A DNA stretch of 51,226 bases, from positions 1 to 51,226 of the forward strand of contig NZ_ATAY01000007.1 of the NCBI RefSeq assembly GCF_000421965.1. The letters are read 5' to 3'. The stretch is from Ruminiclostridium papyrosolvens C7. GTDB lineage: Bacteria > Bacillota > Clostridia > Acetivibrionales > DSM-1351. This document shows, piece by piece, positions 28,136 to 38,912 of this stretch. The notes beneath the pieces are model-generated. The model made no database searches and was not told where the DNA came from. It was given only the letters and a program-made list of their open reading frames with translations. A program made the position numbers and the translations under genes. Position 1 is the first letter of the stretch, and each line of letters opens with the position of its first letter.

Positions 28136-28285
28136 AAGGCTGAATCCTCTTAAAATGAGGTACGGAGGAACCAATTTTGGGGCTAATCTGAAAAAGATAA
28201 TTAGTAAGTGTACATATAATAATCATCTTTGTCTTTTTCGTAGGGCGATCCTATTACCCGAACCCGACAGCTAACTTCGGAAGCC
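28136..28285 (+). ncRNA. c-di-AMP riboswitch (ydaO-yuaA type)
   Basis: Blocks typical of the ydaO class appear in order: GGCTGAATCC, GGAGGAACCA, GGGGCTAATCTGAA, CGTAGGGCGATCC and CGAACCCGACAGCTAACTTCGG, ending in AAGCC that can close P1 with the 5' GGCT. It precedes a cell-wall hydrolase gene, the classic target of this class. No intrinsic terminator lies between it and the start codon, so control may act at the ribosome site. Confidence 0.85.
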
Positions 28286-28302
28286 ATAAATAGGAGGCTA
28301 TA

Positions 28303-29010
28303 ATGTTAAAACTAAAGAAAATGATTTCCGGTGCAGCAACCATTGTGTTGTGCCTGGGATTGTTTGCATTTTCATCTTTTGCCGATGAAATTCAGACTGG
28401 AACAGTTTCCGCATCTGTTCTGAATCTCCGAAGTGAACCCGGAACAACTTCAAAGGTTATAGGAAGTATGACCCGTGGAGACAAGCTCAGTATTCTTGAA
28501 AGCTCAGGTGATTGGTTAAAAGTAAAAACATCAGATGGTGAAACAGGCTGGGCGTTCAGTCAATACGTTGCCCTTTCCAAAGATTCCGATGAAAATACAT
28601 CGGACAAGCAATCTGAAAACTCTACCGACTTATCAGAGCAGATAGTGAAATTTTCCAAGACTCTATTGGGTACAGAGTATGTTTATGGAGGTACAACTCC
28701 TAAGGGCTTTGACTGCTCAGGATTTGTACAGTATGTCTTTAAGCACTTTGATATTTCATTAGAGAGGGTAGCTTCCGGTCAGGCAAATCAGGGTACCCGT
28801 ATTTCAAGTCAGGACTTGAGTGCAGGTGATTTGGTTTTCTTTGACACGGACGGAGGTCACAACAGTATTAGTCATGTAGGGATATACATTGGCGACGGAC
28901 AATTTATCCATGCGGCATCAGGAAGTTCTACCCGTAAAGTTATAATTTCTGATATAACTTCCGGATATTATGCAAACAATTTTATGAAAGCAAGACGAGT
29001 AATAGTATAA
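28303..29010 (+). CDS. NlpC/P60 cell-wall endopeptidase with SH3b domain
   Basis: Secreted peptidoglycan hydrolase of 235 aa: signal peptide (1-27), one bacterial SH3 domain (about 31-90) for wall binding, a Ser/Asp-rich linker, and an NlpC/P60 domain (about 112-235) with catalytic Cys138 (FDCSGF), His191 (SHVGIY) and a third polar residue near His203. It probably cuts D-Glu to diamino-acid bonds in stem peptides. GGAGG precedes the ATG. The upstream riboswitch ties expression to c-di-AMP, a wall and turgor signal. It lies divergent to spoIVA. Confidence 0.92.
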   Translation: MLKLKKMISGAATIVLCLGLFAFSSFADEIQTGTVSASVLNLRSEPGTTSKVIGSMTRGDKLSILESSGDWLKVKTSDGETGWAFSQYVALSKDSDENTSDKQSENSTDLSEQIVKFSKTLLGTEYVYGGTTPKGFDCSGFVQYVFKHFDISLERVASGQANQGTRISSQDLSAGDLVFFDTDGGHNSISHVGIYIGDGQFIHAASGSSTRKVIISDITSGYYANNFMKARRVIV

Positions 29011-29018
29011 TTTTCAAG

Positions 29019-29044
29019 GCTGCTCTTTTGAGCAGCTTTTTTTT
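29019..29044 (+). terminator. terminator after the NlpC/P60 gene
   Basis: GCTGCTC (29019-29025) with GAGCAGC (29030-29036), 4-nt loop, then eight T. Confidence 0.92.
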
Positions 29045-29050
29045 AGCTAA

Positions 29051-29095
29051 AAAAGGGCTGCCGTTCAATGAAAATTCATTGGATGGCAGCCTTTT
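29051..29095 (-). terminator. terminator after gpsA
   Basis: A long stem of about 20 bp (29051-29070 with 29076-29095) with few mismatches ends the der-plsY-gpsA transcript. Confidence 0.85.
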
Positions 29096-29103
29096 ATCAA
29101 CAT

Positions 29104-30099
29104 TTACATTTCTGTTTTTTTATCTCTGGTCATTAATGCCCCTACAGCACTTCTTGGGTCTTTACCTTCAAAAAGTATTTTATATGCTTCTTCAGTTATA
29201 GGCATTGAAACACCAAGTTTTTTGGCGAGATCATATGCAGGCTTTGTGGTTGCCACACCTTCAACAACCATATTTACTTCATCCAATGCCTGCTGTACGC
29301 TCTTTCCCTGACCAATCAGAATACCTGCTCTTCTGTTTCTGCTATGCATACTTGTACAGGTAACTATCAGGTCTCCTACTCCCGTGAGCCCTGAAAAAGT
29401 ATCAGCATGTCCTCCCATGGCTGCACCAAGTCTGGATATTTCTGCAATTCCTCTTGTCATAAGAGCAGCCTTAGTATTGTCACCATACCCCAGACCATCT
29501 GAAATTCCTGCACATAAGGCAATAATATTTTTAAGAGCTCCTCCCAGTTCAACCCCAACTACATCAGTATTTGTATAAACTCTGAAATTCGGAGTCATAA
29601 ACAAATCCTGAAGGAACTCAGCAATTTCTATATTTTCGCAAGCAGCTACCACAGTAGTAGGTATATCCCTTCCTATTTCTTCTGCATGGCTTGGTCCTGA
29701 TAATACTGCTACGTTGTTATCAGGCAACTCCTCTTTCATTATTTCTGAAAGCAATTTACAGGTTTCATTTTCAATTCCCTTTGAACAGGTAACTACAATA
29801 GTATTCTTTGAAATAATGCTTGCAAGAGTTTTGCAATTCTGTCTTGTAGTTTGTGAAGGAACAGCCAGCACAACTACCTCCGCTTCTTTGCATGCCTCCG
29901 AAATATCGTTTGTAAACTCGACACTTTCAGCTACTTTAACACCAGGCAGTCTTGTAATATGCTCCCTGTTTTTCTTTAACATCTCTATTTCTTCTACCAT
30001 GGGTGACCACAATCTAACCTTGTTACCGTTCTTAGATAACAATACCGCCATTGCCGTACCCATGCTTCCCGCACCAACAATTGCTATATTTCTATTCAT
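29104..30099 (-). CDS. gpsA: NAD(P)H-dependent glycerol-3-phosphate dehydrogenase
   Basis: Makes sn-glycerol 3-phosphate from dihydroxyacetone phosphate for phospholipid synthesis. The 331-aa protein has the N-terminal Rossmann motif [10 protein letters not shown] (residues 8-17) and the C-terminal substrate domain with the conserved Lys in [25 protein letters not shown] precedes the ATG. It follows plsY, which uses its product, 35 bp downstream. Confidence 0.97.
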   Translation of the reverse strand: MNRNIAIVGAGSMGTAMAVLLSKNGNKVRLWSPMVEEIEMLKKNREHITRLPGVKVAESVEFTNDISEACKEAEVVVLAVPSQTTRQNCKTLASIISKNTIVVTCSKGIENETCKLLSEIMKEELPDNNVAVLSGPSHAEEIGRDIPTTVVAACENIEIAEFLQDLFMTPNFRVYTNTDVVGVELGGALKNIIALCAGISDGLGYGDNTKAALMTRGIAEISRLGAAMGGHADTFSGLTGVGDLIVTCTSMHSRNRRAGILIGQGKSVQQALDEVNMVVEGVATTKPAYDLAKKLGVSMPITEEAYKILFEGKDPRSAVGALMTRDKKTEM

Positions 30100-30134
30100 G
30101 TTTGCCTCCCTATACCAATAAAGTTATATATACA

Positions 30135-30776
30135 TCAAGCTTTTTTCTTTTCACCGATTTTTGATTCTGTTCCATTCAAAAGTCTTTTAATATTCCCATT
30201 ATGACGGGCGATTGCCAATAATGACAGTATTGTCGCAAATATAATAAAAATAGGACTGTTCCCTTTTATGGCAGCTCCTATTGGAAAAGCTACGCATGCT
30301 AATATTGATCCCAGCGATACATATCTGGTAATGGCTACTATTATAACAAATACACCCAGAAGAATAAGGCCAAGTTTCCAATCCATCATCATTACCACTG
30401 AAAATGAAGTAAGAATACCCTTTCCGCCTTTAAATCCAAAGTATACCGGCCAGTTATGCCCTGCTATAGCAGCTATGCCACCAACCATACCTCCTATCCC
30501 TGAAATATTATACAAAGTAATTGAATCAGGTATGGACGTAATAATCAAGTTACCAATAATATATGATAAAACTCCTTTAAGAATATCTCCGAATATTACA
30601 AGAACCGCTGCGGTTTTTCCAAGTGTTCTCAATGTATTTGTCATTCCGGCATTGCCGCTGCCATGCTTACGTATATCAGTTCCGTAAATTCTCCCCACAA
30701 CAATGGAAGTATTCAAGCTTCCAAGGAGATATCCGATTATCATAACCAATAAAATCTTTATTGAAAAAAGACCCAT
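30135..30776 (-). CDS. plsY: acyl-phosphate:glycerol-3-phosphate acyltransferase
   Basis: Integral membrane enzyme of 213 aa that adds the first acyl chain to glycerol 3-phosphate. PlsY motifs are present: GSLNTS, the glycine-rich KHGSGNAGMTNTLR, and GHNWPVYFGFKGGKG. The ATG at 30776 is chosen because GGAGGG lies just before it; the ATG at 30788 is upstream of that site. Lies between der and gpsA. Confidence 0.95.
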   Translation of the reverse strand: MGLFSIKILLVMIIGYLLGSLNTSIVVGRIYGTDIRKHGSGNAGMTNTLRTLGKTAAVLVIFGDILKGVLSYIIGNLIITSIPDSITLYNISGIGGMVGGIAAIAGHNWPVYFGFKGGKGILTSFSVVMMMDWKLGLILLGVFVIIVAITRYVSLGSILACVAFPIGAAIKGNSPIFIIFATILSLLAIARHNGNIKRLLNGTESKIGEKKKA

Positions 30777-30850
30777 CTTTCCCTCCATAAGCCTAACCGG
30801 CTGAAAATCATTTAAAGATATAAATCTGCAATCTCTCTACAATACTTAGA

Positions 30851-32176
30851 CTAATCTTCCTTTTCACGCTGTCTATGGATAAATCTTATGGGAGTTCCTT
30901 CAAAGCCAAAATTCTTCCTCAGCTGATTTTCCAAATAACGCTCATAGGAATAATGGAACAACTCCAAATCATTGACAAATACAACAAATGAAGGTGGCTT
31001 TACGCCCGCCTGAGTCATGTAGTATATTTTCAGTCTTTTACCCTTGTCTGAAGGAGGCTGAACCATAGCAACTGCTTCATTTATAAGATCGTTTAACATT
31101 CCTGTAGAAATACGGAAGGCTGCCTGGTCGGCAACAAATTTAATAAGCTCATAAATTTTATTAACCCTTTGTCCGGTTTTAGCGGATATAAAGAGAACCG
31201 GTGCATAGGTCATAAATCCCAGCTTCTCATGCACCACTTTCCTGTATTCCTCTAGTGTACCTGTCTCCTTTTCAATTAAATCCCATTTATTTATAACTAT
31301 AATTGAAGTTTTTCCCTGCTGATGTGCATAGCCGGCAATCTTTGTATCCTGCTCTGTTACGCCGTCTTCGGCATCAATCATAATAAGGCATACATCTGCA
31401 CGTTCAATAGCAGTCCAAGACCTGATTGTACTGTATTTTTCAATAGTTTCGTTAATTTTGCTTCTTTTTCTTATACCGGCTGTATCAATAAAAGTGTACT
31501 TCTGTCCATCCTTTTCCACATGAGTATCGATAGCATCTCTGGTAGTACCCGGAATATTACTTACAATAACCCTGTTTTCACCGAGAATTGAATTTATCAA
31601 TGAAGATTTTCCTGCATTAGGCTTTCCGACAACGGCTACCTTTATAACATCCTCATCTTCTTCAGCATCAATATCTTCAGGAAAATGCTCAAAAACCGCG
31701 TCAAGAAGATCACCCATACCAAGGCCATGTACAGATGAAATTATCTGCATATCACCCATACCCAGGTTATAAAATTCATATACATCAGGAGGCGGGTCAC
31801 CGACCCTGTCAACCTTGTTTACACATAGAACAACAGGCTTCTGCGATTTTCTCAGCATGGTTGCAACTTCCTTGTCGGTAGCTGTCATACCATCCTTTGC
31901 ATCAACCATAAAAATAATAACGTCCGCTGTTTCAATGGCAATTTCAGCCTGACGCTTCATTTGCTGCATAATGATATCCTCGGAAAAAGGCTCAATTCCT
32001 CCCGTATCTATTAATGTAAACTTTGTGCTTCTCCACTCTATCTCAGTATATATCCTGTCTCTTGTTACACCAGGAGTATCTTCAACAATAGAAATTCTGC
32101 TGCCTGCCAGATAATTAAAAAAAGTAGACTTACCAACATTCGGTCTGCCAACGACTGCTACAACAGGTTTACCCAA
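30851..32176 (-). CDS. der: ribosome-assembly GTPase Der (EngA)
   Basis: Double-Era-like GTPase of 441 aa needed for 50S subunit maturation. Two G domains are visible, the first with [10 protein letters not shown] (residues 10-19) and NKVD, the second with [10 protein letters not shown] and NKWD, followed by the KH-like C-terminal domain. The start is TTG behind GGAGGTG. First of the der-plsY-gpsA run. Confidence 0.97.
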   Translation of the reverse strand: MGKPVVAVVGRPNVGKSTFFNYLAGSRISIVEDTPGVTRDRIYTEIEWRSTKFTLIDTGGIEPFSEDIIMQQMKRQAEIAIETADVIIFMVDAKDGMTATDKEVATMLRKSQKPVVLCVNKVDRVGDPPPDVYEFYNLGMGDMQIISSVHGLGMGDLLDAVFEHFPEDIDAEEDEDVIKVAVVGKPNAGKSSLINSILGENRVIVSNIPGTTRDAIDTHVEKDGQKYTFIDTAGIRKRSKINETIEKYSTIRSWTAIERADVCLIMIDAEDGVTEQDTKIAGYAHQQGKTSIIVINKWDLIEKETGTLEEYRKVVHEKLGFMTYAPVLFISAKTGQRVNKIYELIKFVADQAAFRISTGMLNDLINEAVAMVQPPSDKGKRLKIYYMTQAGVKPPSFVVFVNDLELFHYSYERYLENQLRKNFGFEGTPIRFIHRQREKED

Positions 32177-32232
32177 ATACTACACCTCCACGTAAAATTA
32201 ACAACCAACTTTATTATATTTATATAAAATAT

Positions 32233-33549
32233 CTAAGTTCCAATCAATGCATTTACAAAATCACTGCCTGAGCTATCCACTATTCGTATTGGAATGTCAA
32301 GTTCATCTTCAATACGTTCAACAGTATAATCGTCGAGGAAGACATGTTCTCCGGCTCGCAGCATATTCCTGCTTATTAACAATTCCTGCCCCAAATCATG
32401 GCCTTTCAGCTGTTTTACAATATCCTGTCCCGTAAGTAATCCGGTAACAGTTACATAGGGACCAAAGAAATCATTTTCTATATCATAAACATTGACTTCC
32501 AAACCATTATATACATTTTTTATTTCATCTACCAATTGTAATATATTTTTATATACAAGTCTACCTGTTACCATACTTACCTTTCGGTGGGCAGGCATTA
32601 TATGCTTTTTCTTATTTTTAAGGGCTTCCTTCACTTCTTGCCTGAGCAATGCCACCATTCCAACACCGTTTTCAATCTGCGGAAAGCCCTCATATTCCTT
32701 GTATTTCGGAATAACAATACCCGCATTAATATAAAACTCGTCGGACAGATAAATAACTCTGGAGCCTTTCTCTTGCAATAGTTTATTCTGCCATTTATGT
32801 ACCTGATTTATAACATTTGCACTGCTTTCCATATCAAATGGCTTTAATTCAAACAGATTTTCCCTATGTCTGCTTATACCTACCGGTACAATTGAAACAC
32901 TGTTTATAGAAGGATAAAGCTGACACAAATCACCAATAGTTTTATCCAACTCATTTTTATCATTAATATCCCTACACAAAACAATCTGACAGTTAACTTC
33001 AATACCGTTATCCGTTAACATTCTTATTTTGTCCATAACATCACCGGCAAACCTGTTTCCAAGCATAAATTTTCTTAAATCAGGGTTAGTCGTATGAACA
33101 GAAACATTTATGGGTGACATTCTATAATGAATAATTCTCTCAAGCTCTTCATTTTTTATATTAGTTAGCGTAACATAATTTCCGGTAAGGAAAGAAAGTC
33201 TTGAATCATCGTCTTTAAAGTATACTGTTTCTCTCATTCCCTTAGGAAGCTGGTCAATAAAACAGAAAATACACTTGTTGGTGCAGCTCTTAGCTCCATC
33301 AATAAGTGAATCCTCGAATTCCAGTCCTAAATCTTCAATTTCATCTTTTTCGACTTCTATCTCCCATATCTCACCGTCAGGCTTTTCAATCTCCAGAAGT
33401 AATTCCTCAGAAGCCTGATAATACCTATAATCAAAAATATCCTTTATATTCTGCTTGTTTATGGACAACAGGAAATCTCCTGCCTCAACCCCGGCTTCTT
33501 CTGCTATGCTCCCGGACTGAACCATACATATTTTAATTTTGTTGTGCAA
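32233..33549 (-). CDS. DUF512 radical-SAM/PDZ-type protein
   Basis: Protein of 438 aa with an N-terminal PDZ-like segment (about 8-65, SIAEEAGVEAGDFLLSINKQ) and an iron-sulfur cysteine cluster CTNKCIFCFIDQLP (about 88-101) of radical-SAM type, then the DUF512 domain. The family sits next to der in many clostridia; its reaction is unknown. The start looks like TTG at 33549 behind an AGGATGG site, though an ATG eight codons in is possible. Confidence 0.8.
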   Translation of the reverse strand: MHNKIKICMVQSGSIAEEAGVEAGDFLLSINKQNIKDIFDYRYYQASEELLLEIEKPDGEIWEIEVEKDEIEDLGLEFEDSLIDGAKSCTNKCIFCFIDQLPKGMRETVYFKDDDSRLSFLTGNYVTLTNIKNEELERIIHYRMSPINVSVHTTNPDLRKFMLGNRFAGDVMDKIRMLTDNGIEVNCQIVLCRDINDKNELDKTIGDLCQLYPSINSVSIVPVGISRHRENLFELKPFDMESSANVINQVHKWQNKLLQEKGSRVIYLSDEFYINAGIVIPKYKEYEGFPQIENGVGMVALLRQEVKEALKNKKKHIMPAHRKVSMVTGRLVYKNILQLVDEIKNVYNGLEVNVYDIENDFFGPYVTVTGLLTGQDIVKQLKGHDLGQELLISRNMLRAGEHVFLDDYTVERIEDELDIPIRIVDSSGSDFVNALIGT

Positions 33550-33657
33550 GCTATAACACCATCCTACTAATTTTTCATAAACAAGCGAATATTTATCGCT
33601 CTATACTATCATTTGCATCTGCTAAAAAAATAATCAATAATTTTTTGTAAAAATCAA

Positions 33658-33686
33658 AAAGCAGCAAGATATCATCCTGCTGCTTT
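33658..33686 (-). terminator. terminator after rpmF
   Basis: AAAGCAGCA (33658-33666) pairs with TGCTGCTTT (33678-33686); a T-run (TTTTTGATTTTT) follows on the minus strand. Confidence 0.85.
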
Positions 33687-33698
33687 AATGACATATTA

Positions 33699-33881
33699 TT
33701 ATTTAGCTTCTACTTTAACTACCTGTTTGCCATCATAATATCCACATTCACCACATACCCTGTGAGGCAGCTTAAAAACATGACACTGTGGGCAGCTTAC
33801 TAGAGTTGGTGATGCCAGCTTCCACTGGGATCTTCTCTTACCTGTTCTTGCCTTGGACCATCTACGCTTTGGATTTGCCAT
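33699..33881 (-). CDS. rpmF: 50S ribosomal protein L32
   Basis: Ribosomal protein of 60 aa: MANPKRRWSKARTGKRRSQW start and four zinc-binding cysteines in CPQC and CGECGYY. The ATG at 33881 has GGGAGGTG at good spacing; the longer frame adds nine extra residues and is rejected. Follows yceD, the conserved neighbour. Confidence 0.97.
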   Translation of the reverse strand: MANPKRRWSKARTGKRRSQWKLASPTLVSCPQCHVFKLPHRVCGECGYYDGKQVVKVEAK

Positions 33882-33924
33882 CAATAACACCTCCCTACTA
33901 TAATGCAACCATCAAAGTAGAAAC

Positions 33925-34422
33925 CTACTTGAAATAATCTTTAAGTATTTCCATCCTTGGGTCTACTATCTCGCGCTCATCACACTTGCAACTTTTAATA
34001 TTTAAATTGGTTCCACAAGTCCTGCATAACCCTTTGCAGTTTTCGCTGCATACAATTTTCATGGGCATTGCAAGAATAATGTTGTCTATAAGTGGCTTAT
34101 CAATGTCAACAACATTACCTTCAAATGTATATGCATCAACATCATCGGATTTTGAAACCTCGACAAAGCTTTCTTCAACCTCAATATCTTCCGTCATGTC
34201 TAAATGCTTCAGACACCTGAGGCAGTTTGCACTAAACTCATAATGAAGCTCACCACTTAACTTTAACAGGCCACCTAAATTAACTATGCGCCCTGCAAAC
34301 CTAAAAGAAGGTTTAAACTCTACTGAAGTATCATACTCCTGTATTCCAGACAGATCATCAACAAAATTGATATCTATCCCTGCTCCTTCAGTTTTAATAA
34401 TATCAGACACATTTACTCTCAT
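33925..34422 (-). CDS. yceD: YceD/DUF177 family protein
   Basis: Protein of 165 aa of the YceD family, implicated in 23S rRNA and ribosome biogenesis, cotranscribed with rpmF as usual. It has Cys pairs CLRC (N-terminal half) and CKGLCRTCG with CKC near the C-terminus, typical of the zinc-binding members. The ATG at 34422 (MRVNVSDIIKTEG) follows AAGAGG. Confidence 0.9.
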   Translation of the reverse strand: MRVNVSDIIKTEGAGIDINFVDDLSGIQEYDTSVEFKPSFRFAGRIVNLGGLLKLSGELHYEFSANCLRCLKHLDMTEDIEVEESFVEVSKSDDVDAYTFEGNVVDIDKPLIDNIILAMPMKIVCSENCKGLCRTCGTNLNIKSCKCDEREIVDPRMEILKDYFK

Positions 34423-34558
34423 AAGTAACCTCTTGAAAACCGACAACTGATATTATACTAACTAATGCAGCTTTTGTCAATAATTCAATTTCGGTAAAAT
34501 TATATTATTAATTACATTACTATTGTTACCCTGTTTTTACATATATATTATATCAAAA

Positions 34559-35752
34559 TTACTTTATAAATTTTACTGTTTCTTTTGCAATTGCAAGCTC
34601 TTCATTAGTTGGAATTACAAGAGTTCTTACAGTAGCACCTTCAGCAGAAATGTCGATTTCCTGTCCTCTGAGCTTATTCTTTTCTGCATCTATCTTAATA
34701 CCGAGGAAATCCATATCGCTGACAATCATATTTCTTACTACGGAATTATTTTCACCTACACCAGCTGTAAACACGATTGCATCAACACCGTTCATAACTG
34801 CAATATATTCTCCGATGAATTTCTTAACACCGTAACAGAAAATTTGGATTGCAAGTTCAGCTCTGCTGTTTCCTGAATCAGCTGCAGCATGTAAATCTCT
34901 GAAGTCACTGCTTACGCCTGATATACCCAGAACGCCTGACTTTTTATTCAAGAGAGTGCTTATACCCTTAACATCCAGGTTTTCCTTTTCCATTAGGAAT
35001 GTAACAACTTCAGGGTCAATTGTACCACTTCTTGTACCCATTGCAAGTCCCTGCAGAGGTGTAAAACCCATTGAAGTATCAACTGACTTGCCCTTGTTTA
35101 CTGCACAAATACTTGAACCGTTTCCAAGATGACATGTAATTATCTTTAGTTCATTTAAAGACTTATCAAGCATTGCGGAAGCTCGTTCTGCAACATACTT
35201 GTGGGATGTTCCATGGAAACCGTACTTTCTTATACCATATTTTTCATAGAGTTCATATGGTAGTGCATAAAGATATGCATAATCAGGCATGGAGCTGTGA
35301 AAAGTAGTATCAAATACAGCTACCATAGGTATATTCGGCATAATCTGCTGGCAAGCCTCTATACCTATTATATTCGGAGGATTGTGAAGCGGAGCTATGT
35401 CTATACATTCTCTTACCGCTGCCATAACATTTTCATCTATAACTACTGAACTGTTGAATTTTTCTCCACCATGTACTATTCTGTGTCCCACTGCTGATAT
35501 TTCGGACATATTCTTTATAACACCAATCTTATTATCTGTCAGTGCACTAATGACAGCCTCTATTGCATCTTTGTGGTTCTTTAATTCCTTATTTAAAACA
35601 ACCGCCTCTTCAGAACCCCTTGATTGCTTTATAAAGGAATTGTCAATCCCTATTCTGTCACATAATCCCTTTGCAAGAACTGTTTCATTTGTCATATCAA
35701 TTAATTGATATTTCAATGAAGAACTCCCAGCATTGATAACTAAAACCTTCAT
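34559..35752 (-). CDS. ackA: acetate kinase
   Basis: Converts acetyl phosphate and ADP to acetate and ATP, the main energy-yielding step of clostridial acetate fermentation. The 397-aa protein opens [17 protein letters not shown] and contains the ACK signatures [17 protein letters not shown] and [14 protein letters not shown] precedes the ATG. It lies 45 bp after pta, forming the pta-ackA operon. Confidence 0.98.
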   Translation of the reverse strand: MKVLVINAGSSSLKYQLIDMTNETVLAKGLCDRIGIDNSFIKQSRGSEEAVVLNKELKNHKDAIEAVISALTDNKIGVIKNMSEISAVGHRIVHGGEKFNSSVVIDENVMAAVRECIDIAPLHNPPNIIGIEACQQIMPNIPMVAVFDTTFHSSMPDYAYLYALPYELYEKYGIRKYGFHGTSHKYVAERASAMLDKSLNELKIITCHLGNGSSICAVNKGKSVDTSMGFTPLQGLAMGTRSGTIDPEVVTFLMEKENLDVKGISTLLNKKSGVLGISGVSSDFRDLHAAADSGNSRAELAIQIFCYGVKKFIGEYIAVMNGVDAIVFTAGVGENNSVVRNMIVSDMDFLGIKIDAEKNKLRGQEIDISAEGATVRTLVIPTNEELAIAKETVKFIK

Positions 35753-35797
35753 TGTTAGTTCATCTCCCCTAATAATAGTTAAACGTATTTTTGTATA

Positions 35798-36796
<999 letters not shown>

Positions 36797-37171
36797 TCAA
36801 AAGTCCCCTTTCATTGTTACGCAATACTAACAGGGCCATTTTATATTGGCCCAATTAAAATTATCAAACTGAAAGTCTTGTAGATAAGGCAATTCAATTC
36901 AACAAATTTCATATTGCACTTTGACCATAATTATATTATTTAAGATTTAGTAAAAATTTATTATTATTACCTGGTTATAATACCTGAAAACAAGTATTTG
37001 CACCACTTTTATTATATACAACTTGTTCATTGTATACAAGAAAAAATTTGTTATTAAATTTTGTATTTCAAAACCTTTAAAACTGTTATAAACTTATATT
37101 GAGAAAAGCACATGTTTATTGTGCAAATAATTTACAGCAGATACCATTACGAAAGGTAAGGTTAATAACTA

Positions 37172-38773
37172 ATGAAAAAAAAGCTACTCTTATATTCCAC
37201 ATCGTTCTTTTGCGGAATGTCTGTAATGGCAGTAGAACTAAGTGTTTCCAAGCTTCTTGCACCGTACTTCGGGACTTCCCAGATTATATGGACCGTCATT
37301 ATCGGATTAATCATGATATCACTGAGTGTAGGAAACGTTTTGGGCGGAAGGTCTGCCGACAAGCATAACAGCATGAACAGGCTTTATCTTATTATATGGG
37401 CAGCCGCTATATGGATTGCCATAATTCCTTTTGTGGGCAAGTATATCGTTGTAGGTATAATCGGCCTACTTTTTATGTTTCTTCCTCAGAACCTGCTTAT
37501 TACAGGCTCGGCAATCTCTTGTCTGGTTCTGTTCTCTGTTCCTTTAATTGGACTTGGAATGGTTTCTCCTTATCTGGTGAAGCTGGGTGTTACCGATATT
37601 GAAAATACAGGTAAAACTACCGGGAAAATATACGCCATGAATACTATAGGAAGTATTATCGGGACGTTTTTACCTACCTTTGTTACAATACCTACGGTGG
37701 GTACAAGTAAAACCTTTCTGATTTTTGCACTTGTTCTAAACGTTATCTGCCTTGCTTATTTTATTATGAGTAAAATTAAAACTGTTAAGACTTCTTTGAC
37801 ATTTATAATAATTTTCGCTTTGCTCTTTATGCCTCTCTCAAACTCATATGCTTTCTGGAGGGACTGCGTTGTAGAAGACGAATCTGTGTACAATTATTTA
37901 CAGGTAACGGAAGACAAGGATTCCGTATACCTTTCCACTAATGTGGCTTTTGGTGTTCAGTCGGTGTACAAAAAGGACAACAAGCTGTCAGGAATGTATT
38001 ATGATTATGCACTGGCGGCCCCGCAATTCATAAAGGATTTTAGAAGCGATGACAAGACGGACCTTTTGATACTTGGGAATGGTACCGGTACTTATGCAAA
38101 ACAATCCAGGATATATTATCCGAATATTAAGACAGATGCCGTTGAGATTGATCCTAAAATTGTTGAGTTATCCAAAAAGTATTTTGATTTGAAGGATGAT
38201 GAAGCAACCATTTATGAGACGGACGGAAGAACCTTTCTTTCTGATGAAAATTGCGGTATGTACGACGTAATAATGGTTGATGCATATCATGATATAACAA
38301 TCCCCTTCCACATGGCCACAAAAGAGTTTTTTTCAAAAGTTTCAGAGCATTTGAAGCCCGGTGGTGTAATTATTCTCAATATTAACATGAAGGCAAAAGG
38401 TGATAATCCTATAAACCAGTATTTGAGCCAGACTGTCAAGAGTGTTTTTGAAAAGGTTTATACTTGTGAATTAAAAACAAGTACCAATGAATTGCTGTTT
38501 GCATCCAATGATACAAATATGGTGAATAATTTATTTGACAATATTAGCAATATGAATACCTCCAACCCTTTAAAGAACGTTTTCCAGTTTGTAATTGAAA
38601 ATCTGGAGGAGGTTACTGATTCCAGTCATATTTTTACTGATGAAGTGGCACCTGTGGATATATTAGGACAGAAGCTTCTAAATTCCATGGTTCAGGACGA
38701 AACTTCTGATTTGAAGGAAATGATTAATTTTAAAGAAAAGGGACTCAAAGGTTTGTTTGACATGCTTAGATAG
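37172..38773 (+). CDS. membrane-fused spermidine-synthase-like protein
   Basis: Protein of 533 aa in two parts: residues 1-220 carry about seven hydrophobic segments, and residues 230-490 form a spermidine-synthase-type Rossmann fold (LILGNGTGTYAKQ, DAVEIDPKIVELSKKYF, YDVIMVDAY). Such fused proteins are widespread, but whether they make polyamines is uncertain. The N-terminal start MELSVSKLLAPYFG-like segment (residues 20-35) is conserved in the family. Ribosome site GAAAGG is modest. Monocistronic, divergent from pta. Confidence 0.82.
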   Translation: MKKKLLLYSTSFFCGMSVMAVELSVSKLLAPYFGTSQIIWTVIIGLIMISLSVGNVLGGRSADKHNSMNRLYLIIWAAAIWIAIIPFVGKYIVVGIIGLLFMFLPQNLLITGSAISCLVLFSVPLIGLGMVSPYLVKLGVTDIENTGKTTGKIYAMNTIGSIIGTFLPTFVTIPTVGTSKTFLIFALVLNVICLAYFIMSKIKTVKTSLTFIIIFALLFMPLSNSYAFWRDCVVEDESVYNYLQVTEDKDSVYLSTNVAFGVQSVYKKDNKLSGMYYDYALAAPQFIKDFRSDDKTDLLILGNGTGTYAKQSRIYYPNIKTDAVEIDPKIVELSKKYFDLKDDEATIYETDGRTFLSDENCGMYDVIMVDAYHDITIPFHMATKEFFSKVSEHLKPGGVIILNINMKAKGDNPINQYLSQTVKSVFEKVYTCELKTSTNELLFASNDTNMVNNLFDNISNMNTSNPLKNVFQFVIENLEEVTDSSHIFTDEVAPVDILGQKLLNSMVQDETSDLKEMINFKEKGLKGLFDMLR

Positions 38774-38783
38774 ATAATTCACC

Positions 38784-38813
38784 TTGACACACATTTATTT
38801 AAAATAATATAAT
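38784..38813 (+). promoter_or_regulatory. SigA promoter upstream of gltX
   Basis: TTGACA (38784-38789) and TATAAT (38808-38813), both perfect, with an 18-nt spacer. Confidence 0.85.
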
Positions 38814-38829
38814 ATTATAGCGGAAGATT

Positions 38830-38863
38830 ACCTTTCGTCCTACATATGGACGAAAGGTTTTTT
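38830..38863 (+). terminator. leader terminator between gltX promoter and gene
   Basis: An 11-bp perfect stem ACCTTTCGTCC (38830-38840) with its complement (38848-38858), then six T. It begins about 10 nt after the predicted start of transcription. Confidence 0.8.
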
Positions 38864-38912
38864 AATATGTTTTCTAAAAATTATATAAATTTCAATTGAA
38901 AGGAGATTTTTT

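Noticed and set aside
28080..28274. A 64-aa plus-strand coding region
   Set aside because: It overlaps the promoter and the conserved c-di-AMP riboswitch and has no ribosome site.
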